The notes below the pieces were generated by a model. That model worked only from the letters and a program-made list of their open reading frames with translations, had not been told where the DNA came from and made no database searches. Position numbers and translations under genes: made by a program. Shown here one piece after another: positions 41,975 through 50,830 of a DNA stretch of 53,560 bases (its first letter is position 1; every line of letters starts with the position of its first letter). Source of the DNA: Leptolinea sp964397625 (GTDB lineage: Bacteria; Chloroflexota; Anaerolineae; Anaerolineales; Anaerolineaceae); contig CAYNJT010000015.1 in assembly GCA_964397625.1 (NCBI GenBank), positions 1 through 53,560 on the forward strand. Reading direction: 5' to 3'.

Positions 41975-42769
41975 TCAACCGGCAAAATCTACGGCGGAAA
42001 GAAGGATCCCTTCCCCCTGTGTCATCCATCTGACCCGGGCCTGTGGAGCTTCTTTCCGGCACATCTCCTGAAATTCCAACGGATTCCCCCGATGCTCAAC
42101 AAAAGTCCAAAAATGGGTGGGAATGGCGAGTTCCGCGCCGGTCAGGCTGACCAGTTTTGCCGCGTCCCCGGAATCAAGGTTGCCAAAAGCGCCGTTTATA
42201 CAGGGCAGAATGACCTGCGGCTTGTTTTGGATAACCGGGCGCATCTCAGGCGGACGCAGGGCGGTATCTCCGGTGTGGTAAATCCGCAGCCCGGCGCATT
42301 CAATCAACAGACCAACCGCGTCCGGCGCCTGGTCGCCGTGATCGGCAAATACCGGCGTACAGGTAAAATCCCCCATGGAAACCTGTTTTCCCGGCTCCAA
42401 TTCGGTGAAACGGTTTTCGCCAATACCCACGGAGCGGTAAAACGCCGCGCATTCCCGCGGGCCGGCAAAACGCACCCGGGAATTACGGCTGACAATCGGG
42501 ATACTGTCAACATCCAGGTGGTCATCGTGCTCATGGGTGCTGATGAACCAATCGCCATCCACTTCTTCAGGTTGCATGGGCGGCGGCATGATGCGTTTCC
42601 ACTGCGGGCCGAACTTGCGTTCCACACAATGGCTCAGGTAGGCATCCACATACAACACACTGCCCCCGGTAGATTTAAACACAAAACCGGCCTGCCCCAG
42701 CCAGAACAGAGCGACCTGCCCCGCCTGCGGTTGAATGGATTTAATACGCGAAGCCAGACCACCTGTCAT
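41975..42769 (-). CDS. UlaG-like metallo-beta-lactamase-fold hydrolase
   Basis: 264 residues from ATG 42769, set by GGAGG about 6 bases upstream; TTG 42787 is not needed. Motif HxHxDH is at 79-84 (STHEHDDHLDVD), with later metal ligands in FADHGDQAPDAVG and YHTGDT. The opening (QVALFWLGQAGFVFKSTGGS) and the GPRECAAFYRSVGI region are typical of the UlaG (L-ascorbate-6-phosphate lactonase) branch. No other ascorbate catabolic enzyme is near, and it is embedded in the acyl-carrier cluster, so its substrate may be different. It is cytosolic, with no signal peptide. Confidence 0.8.
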   Translation of the reverse strand: MTGGLASRIKSIQPQAGQVALFWLGQAGFVFKSTGGSVLYVDAYLSHCVERKFGPQWKRIMPPPMQPEEVDGDWFISTHEHDDHLDVDSIPIVSRNSRVRFAGPRECAAFYRSVGIGENRFTELEPGKQVSMGDFTCTPVFADHGDQAPDAVGLLIECAGLRIYHTGDTALRPPEMRPVIQNKPQVILPCINGAFGNLDSGDAAKLVSLTGAELAIPTHFWTFVEHRGNPLEFQEMCRKEAPQARVRWMTQGEGILLSAVDFAG

Positions 42770-42783
42770 AATTAACCTCCAGA

Positions 42784-43815
42784 TCAACGCGCGCCGCGCC
42801 AGACGGCATTTAATGCACGCAGGCCGCTTACCTCACGCAGGTACTGCGCGGCGACAGAAAAATAGATATCCCCGCGGTCTGAATCAAGGCCGTGATTCGG
42901 CAGGCCGTCAGCGGCCAGCCACAGGTTCCAGTACGGCAGGGCATAATCATGCGCCGTATTGGCCGTCACGGCGTTGATGGAATGGTCGCCTTCAATATTA
43001 TCGATCTTGGAAGAGAGGATGGGCAACACCCCGTGGTCAATGGAGTAGTCGACCACCTTCCTCAGGTACTTTTCATAGGCTTCGGCGCTTGCATTTTTCC
43101 AGTTGGTGCCCATATTAATAAAAAGGATGGACGGTTTATTCACCCGGAACTCACATTCCAGCGGCATCTCGTTTGGCTGGCAGAGTTTAGGTTCAGACCA
43201 GGTGGGATCCAAAATGGAGGTAATCCCGAATCCCTGGCGTACAGCCACGCCATCGCGGCTAAATTGCCCCTGGAAGTTCTTGATAGTGTCCTGCAGCGCC
43301 TGGTCTTCATCAGATAGGCGGTAGCGGTCGCTGTCGAAAATTCCCAGAAAAACCTGCGGAACCGACTGGCAATCCCCTGCCACAGAGAAATGACGGGGAT
43401 CATTACCCATCATTAGACCGCGCTGGTAAATCTCTTTCGCGCGCGTGCTTATTGTTGGGATAATGGGCGCCTGCCCCCAGCCTTTGGCCGTCAGGCTATT
43501 CTCCGGCGTCGGGCTGGGCCCAGGGGTCAACGTGGGGACAATGACCTGAGTGGCAGTTGGCGGTAGTTGGACAGCAGGCGCGGTGGGTGGAAGCGGAGGA
43601 TTGGTCGGCGCAGCTGTGGGTGATGGCAAAGCGGCGGACATGGTCTGCACCTGGGCCGCAACCATTGTTTGCTGCGCGTCTAGTGTGATTACCTGTTGAG
43701 CGATCGAGGTCTGCATGGCGGCTGTCGGATCCTGTTGAATTCCAACCGCCTGACCGATGCTTGAGCACCCGGTAAGCGTGAATAAAAGAAAGAAGAAAAA
43801 GTTGGTTCGTTTCAT
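42784..43815 (-). CDS. Lipoprotein with SGNH-like domain (Cys variant)
   Basis: 343 residues. Lipobox LTGC with Cys17, a Gln/Pro/Thr linker to about 105, then an SGNH-like domain. Block I reads FSVAGDCQ with Cys149 at the nucleophile position; the GTN block (INMGTNWKNAS, 236-238) is kept, but the block V Asp-x-x-His is not found (GDIYFSV). It is a paralogue of the first half of the 39782-41962 product, with the same PIIPTISTRAKEIYQRGL and EGDHSINAVTAN features, and complementary losses. It is the first gene of the cluster, 14 bases before the UlaG-like gene. Likely a cell-surface protein; enzymatic activity is doubtful. Confidence 0.7.
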   Translation of the reverse strand: MKRTNFFFFLLFTLTGCSSIGQAVGIQQDPTAAMQTSIAQQVITLDAQQTMVAAQVQTMSAALPSPTAAPTNPPLPPTAPAVQLPPTATQVIVPTLTPGPSPTPENSLTAKGWGQAPIIPTISTRAKEIYQRGLMMGNDPRHFSVAGDCQSVPQVFLGIFDSDRYRLSDEDQALQDTIKNFQGQFSRDGVAVRQGFGITSILDPTWSEPKLCQPNEMPLECEFRVNKPSILFINMGTNWKNASAEAYEKYLRKVVDYSIDHGVLPILSSKIDNIEGDHSINAVTANTAHDYALPYWNLWLAADGLPNHGLDSDRGDIYFSVAAQYLREVSGLRALNAVWRGAR

Positions 43816-44405
43816 AACCCGCCAATTCTAATACAATAATTTGTCGTGAACAGGTAAGCACACTCTGGCATGAATCCCTTATTTTTACATTTGAAATAAC
43901 GTATTGACTCGAAATATTGCGGGTGATACCATGTCTATACCTCCATGTACAAGCCTTTAGATGATATCCTTTAATAATTACTGGTGTTGAAACAATAATT
44001 TCCTGTTCAGTCCATACCCCCGCCAGGATTTCTCCCCCTGGTGGTTGGCTTGTGGAGTACCTTAATGGTACATTGAGGTGCAGATCCCTGCGACAGAGCA
44101 GGGATTTGCATTTTCTCAACCTCATCAACGATTCCGAAAGAACATTAATCTCCCCTTTATTGGTTCATTTAGGACAGTTAATGTACACTAACAAATAAGC
44201 ACTTTCATCTGATCACCGTCATTGAACTACTTCTCAGGCAAATACCATTCACCTGTGTGGCCAATTTGGATTGTATGCGGCAAATCGAAGAATTTATCAT
44301 CCACAGATTTCCAAATGCAGGAAGTAATTACGCGGCTATGAAGAATATTGGCATTAATTTATATTTCTCGTCTGCGATCATCATGGACCTGGAGAGGGAA
44401 GATCA
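43816..44405. other. 590-base divergent intergenic region with a hairpin series
   Basis: No credible gene. Between 44023 and 44114 three hairpins follow one another on the plus strand: CCAGG/CCTGG (44023-44041), GTACC-TTAAT-GGTAC (44057-44071) and a strong 12-base stem (44080-44091 with 44098-44109, one G-U pair) followed by ATTTTCTC. Outside it TGAGGT and ACCTCA can also pair. The last hairpin looks like a terminator, so a small RNA or a leader may end here. It is about 290 bases before the cyclase start. Confidence 0.5.
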
Positions 44406-47400
44406 TTGAATTTTTCTTACGCGAATGCCCTGATCGTTTCATCGCTGGTGTCAGTGACTCTCGCCATTATCGCCCTGCAGCGCAGAAAAGTATCTGGCGC
44501 GATTGAACTATGCGCCATCCTCATTGGTCTGGCCATCTGGTCATTCATGTACGCCATGCGTTGGACAACGGACAACCCGGCGGCCATGACTATCTGGTTA
44601 AACCTGAGTTTTACGGGTATGCTTCTGGCTCCGCCGGCCATGGTCTTATTCGCCCACAAATTTGCCCGACGCACACCCTTTACGCGTGGCCAGATCTCCC
44701 TATTTATTATTGAACCGGTTATTACCCTGTTATTAATCTGGACAGACCCATTTCATGGGTTGTTTTTCGGGGGAATGCGAAACCTCAATTCAGTTTTTTC
44801 CGGCGGCATCTGGTTCTGGTTCAACACACTTTACACATTCGCGTTAATGTTTTACGCGATCATCATCCTTTTTAAATATTCCCAGACCTCCCCCGCAATC
44901 GGGAGATACCAGTCACGGATAATCTTGCTGGGGTTTCTTTTGCCCATCGTGATTTGCATCTCTGAAGTAGCCGGTTTGATACCCTTCCGGCAGGTGGATT
45001 TCACCCCGCTTTCCTTCATCATTAGCGGGATACTGGTCGTGTATGGATTTCTTTATTACAACCTTTTGGATGTTGCGCCCATCGCCTATTCCAAACTGAT
45101 CCATACCTCTACTGATGGACTTATTGTGATTGACGAAAACTTCCGGCTGGTAGATGTCAATCCGGCTGGTAAGGAAATTTTCAGGATTGAAGAAGACTAC
45201 GTGGGGAAAAACGTGGAGGATGTTCTGGCTGCCTGGCCGGAAATACTGTCCGCGTTAGACGATACCATAGAGTCATCAAGTTTGGTACATATAGAAAATC
45301 ATGAGAATAACAGCTACGAAGTCTCAATAATCCATATCGGAGATACAACAAAACATTCAGAAGGTTGGTTCCTGCTCTGCCACGATGTAACCACGTTCAA
45401 AAACACTGAGAAAGCTCTAATCGCGTCGGAAAACAAAATCCGCTCCCTGTTTCAATCATTAACAGATATTGTTCTGGTTATCGATAAAGATGGCAAGTAC
45501 CTTGAGATCGCGCCAACCCATCCACAGGTGAGAGAATTAGATCCGTTGCAGGTAAAAGGGAAAACTATTTTCGATGTGTTTCCTGAAAAGTTGGCGCAGC
45601 AAATTCTAGAGAGTATTCGCAGAGCACTGGATACAAAAACGATGGTACAGATCGACTATCCTGTCGTGGTTGAAGATAAAGAGGTGTGGTTTTCGGGGAA
45701 TGTCTCTCCTCTTACCAGTGAAACCGTCATTTGGGTGGCGCGCGATATCACAGAACGCCGGCAAATGGAGCAGTCCATCAGGGAAAATGAAACCCGTTTG
45801 GAAATGGCTCAAAGTATCGCTCATGTTGGCAGTTGGGAATTAAATCTAATAACCAATGATTTTTGGGTATCAGATGAGTATTACCGGGTCATGAATATTG
45901 ATAAAGAAATTCCGATCAGAAAATCGGAAGATGTCTTTAACCTCATTACTCTAATCAAGGGTTCTTCTCTGGATGAAATAATTAATAGTGTGATTACTAA
46001 TCAATCTCCTCTGGATGAAGATGTTGAGATCATCCGCCCTGGTGAAAAAGAACCTCGGATCTTTCATTCTGTTATTAATGTCATCTTTGATAGAGATGGA
46101 AAACCGTATAAATTGTGTGGCGCAATTCAGGACATAACCATACAGAAACAGGTGGAACGATCGCTTGAAAAGCGAATGGCAGCGTTAACCCGGCCATTGG
46201 ATTCTCCCGGTGATATCAGCCTGGATGTCCTGTTCAATATAGATGAGCTGCAAAAATTGCAGGATGATTTTGCGGAAGCCACCGGAGTGGCCTCCCTTAT
46301 CACCTATATAGATGGAAAACCCGTTACCCGCGCCAGTAATTTCTGCCGCCTGTGCGAAAAGATCATCCGGCAGGATCCGGTAGGAGAACTTGAATGCGAA
46401 GAAAACGATAGTGAAATTTGCCGTATGCTGATGGATGGCACAGCCATGGTTCCCTGCAGGAGCATTGGCCTGATGCACGCCGGAGCACCCATTGTGGTGG
46501 AAGGGAAACTGCTAGCTACCTGGTTAATTGGTCAGGTCCGGTCTGAGACATCAGATGATACCGCCCTAAGGAACTATATCAGCCGGTTAAACCTCAATGA
46601 AGAGGAAGCTCTGGCTGCCTATCGCGAAATTCCATTTCTCCCCTCTGAAAAATTTTCCGCAATTGTTCAACTGTTATTGACTATTTCCACCCAACTTTCA
46701 CATGCCGCCTTCCAGAATATCCAACAGGCCAGGTTCATATCTGAACGTAAACAGGCAGAAGAAGCCCTGCGCGTTTCTGAGAATAAACTGCGTTCCCTCT
46801 TTAAAGCGATGACAGATGTCATTATCATATATGACTCCTCCGGCAAATACCGTGAAATTGCCCCAACCGGTTCACAGCGGTATTACAAACCACCCACAGA
46901 GACTCTTAACCATTCAATCACCGAGGTTTTCCCGCCTGAAATTGCCTCGCTCTTTATGAGAACCATTCACCAAACCCTGGCTACCAATGAAATGACCAGC
47001 ATAGACTATAGTCTGACGATCGAAGGACATGAATACTGGTTTTCCGCCAATGTCTCTCCGTTGACGGAGGATACCGTGATCTGGGTGGCGCACGATATCA
47101 GCGACCGGAAAAAAATCGAGGATTCCCTTCATTACCAGAGCAACCATGATATTTTGACCGGCCTGTATAACCGCCAGTATTATGAGACTGAAATTGAACG
47201 CCTGCAGCGATCCCGCCTGTTCCCCATCAGCATCCTTGTTATGGATGTGGATGGACTGAAATGGGTTAATGACCACCGCGGCCATAACGCCGGTGATGAA
47301 CTTCTCAAAAGGGTTTCCAGCATCTTAAAATCTTCATTTCGCCCAGAGGACATGGTCGCCCGGATGGGAGGCGATGAATTTGTGGTCATCATTCCTGAAA

Positions 47401-47621
47401 CCGACGAACCAGCCGCGCGGCAGGCCATGACCCGTCTGGAAACTATTCTGGAAAAACACAATCAAATGTATCCAAAGGATCAGACCATCAGCCTTTCAAT
47501 AGGAATGGCCACCGGGGGACAGGGAATATTGCTTTCGGAAGTGTTTAAAGTTGCCGATCAGGATATGTACATTAAAAAGAACAAGAAGAAAGAACTGGCT
47601 GCCAGGCTGGGGAATATCTAA
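44406..47621 (+). CDS. 7TM / PAS / PocR / PAS / GGDEF diguanylate cyclase
   Basis: 1071 residues from TTG 44406, set by GGAGAGGGA about 8 bases upstream. Residues 1-225 form a seven-helix membrane region of the histidine-kinase N-terminal type. PAS domains lie at about 235-330, 340-455 and 460-580, a PocR ligand domain at about 600-770 (conserved Cys in FCRLCEKI, VPCRSIGLMHAGAPI, WLIGQVR), PAS at 780-890 and GGDEF at 905-1065. The GGDEF motif is intact (ARMGGDEFVV) with RPED as the inhibitory site. It should make c-di-GMP at the membrane under several inputs. The two PAS copies at 340 and 780 are close duplicates (ENKLRSLFKAMTDVIIIYDS). No partner is adjacent. Confidence 0.92.
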   Translation: MNFSYANALIVSSLVSVTLAIIALQRRKVSGAIELCAILIGLAIWSFMYAMRWTTDNPAAMTIWLNLSFTGMLLAPPAMVLFAHKFARRTPFTRGQISLFIIEPVITLLLIWTDPFHGLFFGGMRNLNSVFSGGIWFWFNTLYTFALMFYAIIILFKYSQTSPAIGRYQSRIILLGFLLPIVICISEVAGLIPFRQVDFTPLSFIISGILVVYGFLYYNLLDVAPIAYSKLIHTSTDGLIVIDENFRLVDVNPAGKEIFRIEEDYVGKNVEDVLAAWPEILSALDDTIESSSLVHIENHENNSYEVSIIHIGDTTKHSEGWFLLCHDVTTFKNTEKALIASENKIRSLFQSLTDIVLVIDKDGKYLEIAPTHPQVRELDPLQVKGKTIFDVFPEKLAQQILESIRRALDTKTMVQIDYPVVVEDKEVWFSGNVSPLTSETVIWVARDITERRQMEQSIRENETRLEMAQSIAHVGSWELNLITNDFWVSDEYYRVMNIDKEIPIRKSEDVFNLITLIKGSSLDEIINSVITNQSPLDEDVEIIRPGEKEPRIFHSVINVIFDRDGKPYKLCGAIQDITIQKQVERSLEKRMAALTRPLDSPGDISLDVLFNIDELQKLQDDFAEATGVASLITYIDGKPVTRASNFCRLCEKIIRQDPVGELECEENDSEICRMLMDGTAMVPCRSIGLMHAGAPIVVEGKLLATWLIGQVRSETSDDTALRNYISRLNLNEEEALAAYREIPFLPSEKFSAIVQLLLTISTQLSHAAFQNIQQARFISERKQAEEALRVSENKLRSLFKAMTDVIIIYDSSGKYREIAPTGSQRYYKPPTETLNHSITEVFPPEIASLFMRTIHQTLATNEMTSIDYSLTIEGHEYWFSANVSPLTEDTVIWVAHDISDRKKIEDSLHYQSNHDILTGLYNRQYYETEIERLQRSRLFPISILVMDVDGLKWVNDHRGHNAGDELLKRVSSILKSSFRPEDMVARMGGDEFVVIIPETDEPAARQAMTRLETILEKHNQMYPKDQTISLSIGMATGGQGILLSEVFKVADQDMYIKKNKKKELAARLGNI

Positions 47622-47693
47622 TTTTGATTCATCAACAACCACATCACAAATTTTTTTGCGTAAAAAACGCGTACGTCTCCAAATTGACCAAAA

Positions 47694-47753
47694 TGTAAAG
47701 CATGCTTGACATTATTAGCCTTTGGCATATAATAATGTAAAGCTAGCTTTACA
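47694..47753 (+). promoter_or_regulatory. Promoter with twin palindromic operators of the XRE regulator
   Basis: TTGACA (47706-47711), 16 bases, TATAAT (47728-47733). Operator 1 TGTAAAGCATGCTTGACA (47694-47711) overlaps the -35 box and has one mismatch; operator 2 TGTAAAGCTAGCTTTACA (47736-47753) is a perfect 18-base palindrome just after the -10 box. Centres are 42 bases apart, four helical turns. Binding of the XRE protein should block the promoter. Confidence 0.85.
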
Positions 47754-47762
47754 AAGGAGAGT

Positions 47763-47984
47763 ATGAAGAACAAACTTGAACAATTACGCACCCTCGCCGG
47801 TCTGACCCAACAGGAACTGGCGGATCGGGTTAATGTCTCCAGACAGACCATCATTTCTTTGGAAACCGGTCGGTACAACCCTTCCATATTACTGGCCTTC
47901 CGTCTGGCACGGCTGTTTCAACAGCCCATTGAAAATATTTTTGAATACGAGGAAGAGGAACTGGAACATGAAGAAAACCAATAA
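47763..47984 (+). CDS. XRE-family (Cro/C1-type) transcriptional regulator
   Basis: 73 residues with AAAGGAG before ATG. The helix-turn-helix spans about 5-60 (LRTLAGLTQQELADRVNVSR, QTIISLETGRYNPSILLAFR) and the tail is acidic (FEYEEEELEHEENQ). It resembles the short YgzD/Cro-like regulators coupled to a membrane-protein gene. It almost certainly represses its own promoter through the two palindromes upstream. Its end overlaps the next gene by 17 bases. Confidence 0.92.
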   Translation: MKNKLEQLRTLAGLTQQELADRVNVSRQTIISLETGRYNPSILLAFRLARLFQQPIENIFEYEEEELEHEENQ

Positions 47985-48414
47985 CAACCCCCGCCGGACC
48001 TTTGGGTGGATCATGTTGACCGGTGGAGTAATTCTATTCGCCGCGGGTGTTTTGCTCCGATCGTTGATCCCCGGTACCATCGCGGATTCACGCCTCCTTG
48101 AAGGCATTGGTATTTTTGCGGCCAGTGTGGGGATGATCCCCGTCGTGCAAGATCTGATCGCCCGCAGGGATCCGGTAGCCGCCCGCCGCAACAGGCTTGC
48201 TGAATCGGATGAACGGGCAATAGCGCTCCGCAATCAGGCGGCATATCCGGCATTCATTGTTTCAATCGTTTTGACCAGTCTTGTATTGATTGCGTATTCC
48301 GCCATGACGCGCGGGCAAAGTGGGTTTGACTTCCTCTGGGTCGCGCTGGCTGGATTGGTGATCATCCCGATCGTTGTTTTTGTACTCCTGGCCAACCTTC
48401 AAGAACGCTCCTGA
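47968..48414 (+). CDS. Four-helix membrane protein coupled to the XRE regulator (DUF2178-like)
   Basis: 148 residues from ATG 47968, inside the end of the regulator gene; translation is coupled. Four hydrophobic segments: about 10-33, 45-62, 90-112 and 120-142. A charged cytosolic loop (RRDPVAARRNRLAESDERAI) with the ESDERxxxxRxxA pattern, common to this family of small membrane proteins downstream of XRE regulators, precedes helix 3. Its function is unknown; roles in envelope stress or peptide defence are conjecture. Confidence 0.75.
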   Translation: MKKTNNNPRRTFGWIMLTGGVILFAAGVLLRSLIPGTIADSRLLEGIGIFAASVGMIPVVQDLIARRDPVAARRNRLAESDERAIALRNQAAYPAFIVSIVLTSLVLIAYSAMTRGQSGFDFLWVALAGLVIIPIVVFVLLANLQERS

Positions 48415-48427
48415 AAAATCGCGGCGT

Positions 48428-49483
48428 TCAATAACCGGCAATCCTATCCAGTAATGCCGCCCAGCCCGTGTTTTTGGTCGGTTCCGGTGCGCTTCTAGGA
48501 GACGAGTTCAGTACTTTACGGCAAACATCGGCAATCCGTCTGGCTGATGTCCCTCCATTTTGCAGGGGCATCAGCTCTTTTATTGTTCTAAGAGGGACGG
48601 AAGAATACACTTTTTTCCCCAAAGCCGCGGCCGTAAAAACAGCCGATGTACGCTGGGCGATCAGAACATCACAATTAGCGATCATCTCATGCAAATTCCC
48701 ATCCCGATAAATAAGGCTGTCGGGGAACACCTGCCGGATTTCATTCTCCGCCCTGTCAAAATTCTCATTTGGGTGCAGCTTTACGATAACCCGGCGTTTA
48801 CCGGCCAGACGCCGTGCTCTTTTTAAGAACTCCAGACGGTCGTCATACCCGTATGTTTCCCGAATACTTGAAGTCGCGATTAGCGCGAAATTTTTATAAG
48901 GGAATTGATTTCGCCGGTATCCCACGGCTCTATCAAAATTGGGAATACCGGTGACAATAATTTTCCCGGGCTGGGCGCCCTTTCGAATAAAAAGGGAACG
49001 ATACCCCGGCGATGCCACACAAAAATAATCGTACGCGTTTGAAAGGCCGGTCGCCGCCGTGTTTGCCAGCACACGCGGCAAACCAAGGTTTTTCACCAGA
49101 TTGTAAATCAAACCCTCATTTTCTGTGATACCTTCCTGTACCAGAATGATGCGGGAGTTGCGAATGGAAGACGGAACAATCAGGTCTGTACAGGTTAACA
49201 CCAGATCGTATGGACCCTCTTTCCCTCCCTCGTCAATGGGCAGGTTATGGTCTTGCAGATACTTCATGGTTGCGCGCCGATGCGCCCCTGACAGGATGGT
49301 ATGTTCAAACAGCCGCATCTTGTGAAGCAGCGAATAGATTCCGTCACCGAAAAATGGGGTGAAGCGGCAGTCCATTTCTGGCAGGAATTCCGCCACTCTG
49401 TGAATTATGGTGGTTTGATTTAATGAACCGCCGACACAAAGGATTCGTTTAGACCGGGTATTTACCAACGTGCCGCCTTTCAT
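48428..49483 (-). CDS. GT-B-like glycosyltransferase / CDP-glycerol glycerophosphotransferase-like protein
   Basis: 351 residues from ATG 49483; the start is not well fixed. The first domain has RILCVGGSLNQTTIIHRVAE, and the second domain a nucleotide-sugar-type signature (VIVKLHPNENFDRAENEIRQ and LIAQRTSAVFTAAALGKKVY), the arrangement seen in capsule and teichoic-type GT-B enzymes. The substrate is not visible. No other polysaccharide gene is nearby. It ends 13 bases from the membrane protein gene on the other strand. It has no membrane helix, so it is probably cytosolic or peripheral. Confidence 0.65.
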   Translation of the reverse strand: MKGGTLVNTRSKRILCVGGSLNQTTIIHRVAEFLPEMDCRFTPFFGDGIYSLLHKMRLFEHTILSGAHRRATMKYLQDHNLPIDEGGKEGPYDLVLTCTDLIVPSSIRNSRIILVQEGITENEGLIYNLVKNLGLPRVLANTAATGLSNAYDYFCVASPGYRSLFIRKGAQPGKIIVTGIPNFDRAVGYRRNQFPYKNFALIATSSIRETYGYDDRLEFLKRARRLAGKRRVIVKLHPNENFDRAENEIRQVFPDSLIYRDGNLHEMIANCDVLIAQRTSAVFTAAALGKKVYSSVPLRTIKELMPLQNGGTSARRIADVCRKVLNSSPRSAPEPTKNTGWAALLDRIAGY

Positions 49484-49580
49484 AATTCTGCGATACGAAA
49501 AGAATACCCTTACCACTTTAAAGCGTGATAAACAGTGGATTAATAAACTCGAAATATGGGCTAATATCCGGTTAATACTT

Positions 49581-49614
49581 AAAAATGCCCCTCCTTCCGG
49601 TGGGAAAGAGGGGC
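49581..49614 (-). terminator. Terminator of the sugar ABC operon
   Basis: GCCCCTC and GAGGGGC arms (49587-49593 and 49608-49614) extended by TTCC/GGAA, followed on the minus strand by ATTTTT. It is 20 bases past the permease stop. Confidence 0.85.
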
Positions 49615-49634
49615 AAGGCGAAATGGGAAAAACC

Positions 49635-50819
49635 TTATTTGGCGCGGTTGCGCGTGGCTACATCGAAAATGACAGCCGCGGTCAAGACCAGGCCTCTGAT
49701 CACATATTGCAGGGCGATACCGGTACCCATGAGCTGCATACCATTCTGCAGCGACATCATTACCAGAGCGCCGATAATGGCGCCCATGATCTTGCCAATA
49801 CCGCCGCCGGCAGACACACCGCCGATGTAACAGGCGGCGATGGCATCCATTTCAAACAGGTTGCCGGCTGTGGTGGTGGCAGATTTCAGACGTGACGCAA
49901 ACAGGATGCCTGAAAGGGCGGAAAGCATACCCATGGAACCAAAGACGAGATACAGGATCTTGCTAACGGAGATGCCGCTCAATTCTGCCGCTTCAGGGTT
50001 GCCGCCAACGGCATAGATATGCCGCCCAACGATGGTCTTATTGGCCACGAAATCATATAAACCTGCCACGATCAACACAATGATTAGTGTCCATGAGAAA
50101 CCCTGGTAACTGGCCAGGATCCAGGTTATGGACCCGACCAGAAGAGAGATGATCAGCAGTTTCATGATGAACATTTCTGTAGGCAGGACCTCAAACCCGT
50201 AGGCCTGTTTCTTCTGGCGGCCGCGCAGTTCATTAAAGATAAAGGCAACTATGGCAACCATGCCGAGCAGCAGCGAGACTTTATGAATTCCCGGCAGGAA
50301 GGCGTCTCCGCCAAAATCAGGGATAAATCCGTTGCCAATGGCGTTAAAGGTTTCATCGGGGATGATAATCGTGCCGGTGGCTTCGGTGACCAGCAGGATA
50401 AGGCCGCGGTAAGCGAGCCAACCTGCCATGGAAGCCACAAAGGCCGGGATCTTCAATCTGGCTACCATGAAACCGGTCAGCAAACCGGCCAGGATTCCCA
50501 AAAAGAGAGTCATGGGAATGACGATATACACCGGCATATTCCATTGCGTCATGGCAATGGCTGCCACCGCGCCCAGGAAACCGGCCAGGAATCCGACGGA
50601 CAAATCGATCTGACGGGTCACAATGACCATCATCATGCCCACAGCCAGAACGGCAATGTAACCCATCTGGTTCACCAGGTTACTGATGTTGCGGGCGGAT
50701 ATAAAGGTGCCGTTTGTTGTTACGGCAAAGATCAAAATGATCACAAAAAGCGCAATATACATACCGTATTCACGGATGTTTTGCGCAACGACTTTCTTTA
50801 AGCTACTCGTGAAAGACAT
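49635..50819 (-). CDS. mmsB: Sugar ABC transporter permease (MmsB/GguB type)
   Basis: 394 residues with about ten membrane helices, of the carbohydrate-uptake-2 permease family. Typical stretches are AVLAVGMMMVIVTRQIDLSV, GRHIYAVGGNPEAAELSGIS and ATTTAGNLFEMDAIAACYIG. It forms the channel for monosaccharides delivered by the binding protein encoded upstream and is powered by the ATPase gene 11 bases before it. It is the last gene of the operon. Confidence 0.93.
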   Translation of the reverse strand: MSFTSSLKKVVAQNIREYGMYIALFVIILIFAVTTNGTFISARNISNLVNQMGYIAVLAVGMMMVIVTRQIDLSVGFLAGFLGAVAAIAMTQWNMPVYIVIPMTLFLGILAGLLTGFMVARLKIPAFVASMAGWLAYRGLILLVTEATGTIIIPDETFNAIGNGFIPDFGGDAFLPGIHKVSLLLGMVAIVAFIFNELRGRQKKQAYGFEVLPTEMFIMKLLIISLLVGSITWILASYQGFSWTLIIVLIVAGLYDFVANKTIVGRHIYAVGGNPEAAELSGISVSKILYLVFGSMGMLSALSGILFASRLKSATTTAGNLFEMDAIAACYIGGVSAGGGIGKIMGAIIGALVMMSLQNGMQLMGTGIALQYVIRGLVLTAAVIFDVATRNRAK

Positions 50820-50830
50820 GGTGGGCCTCC

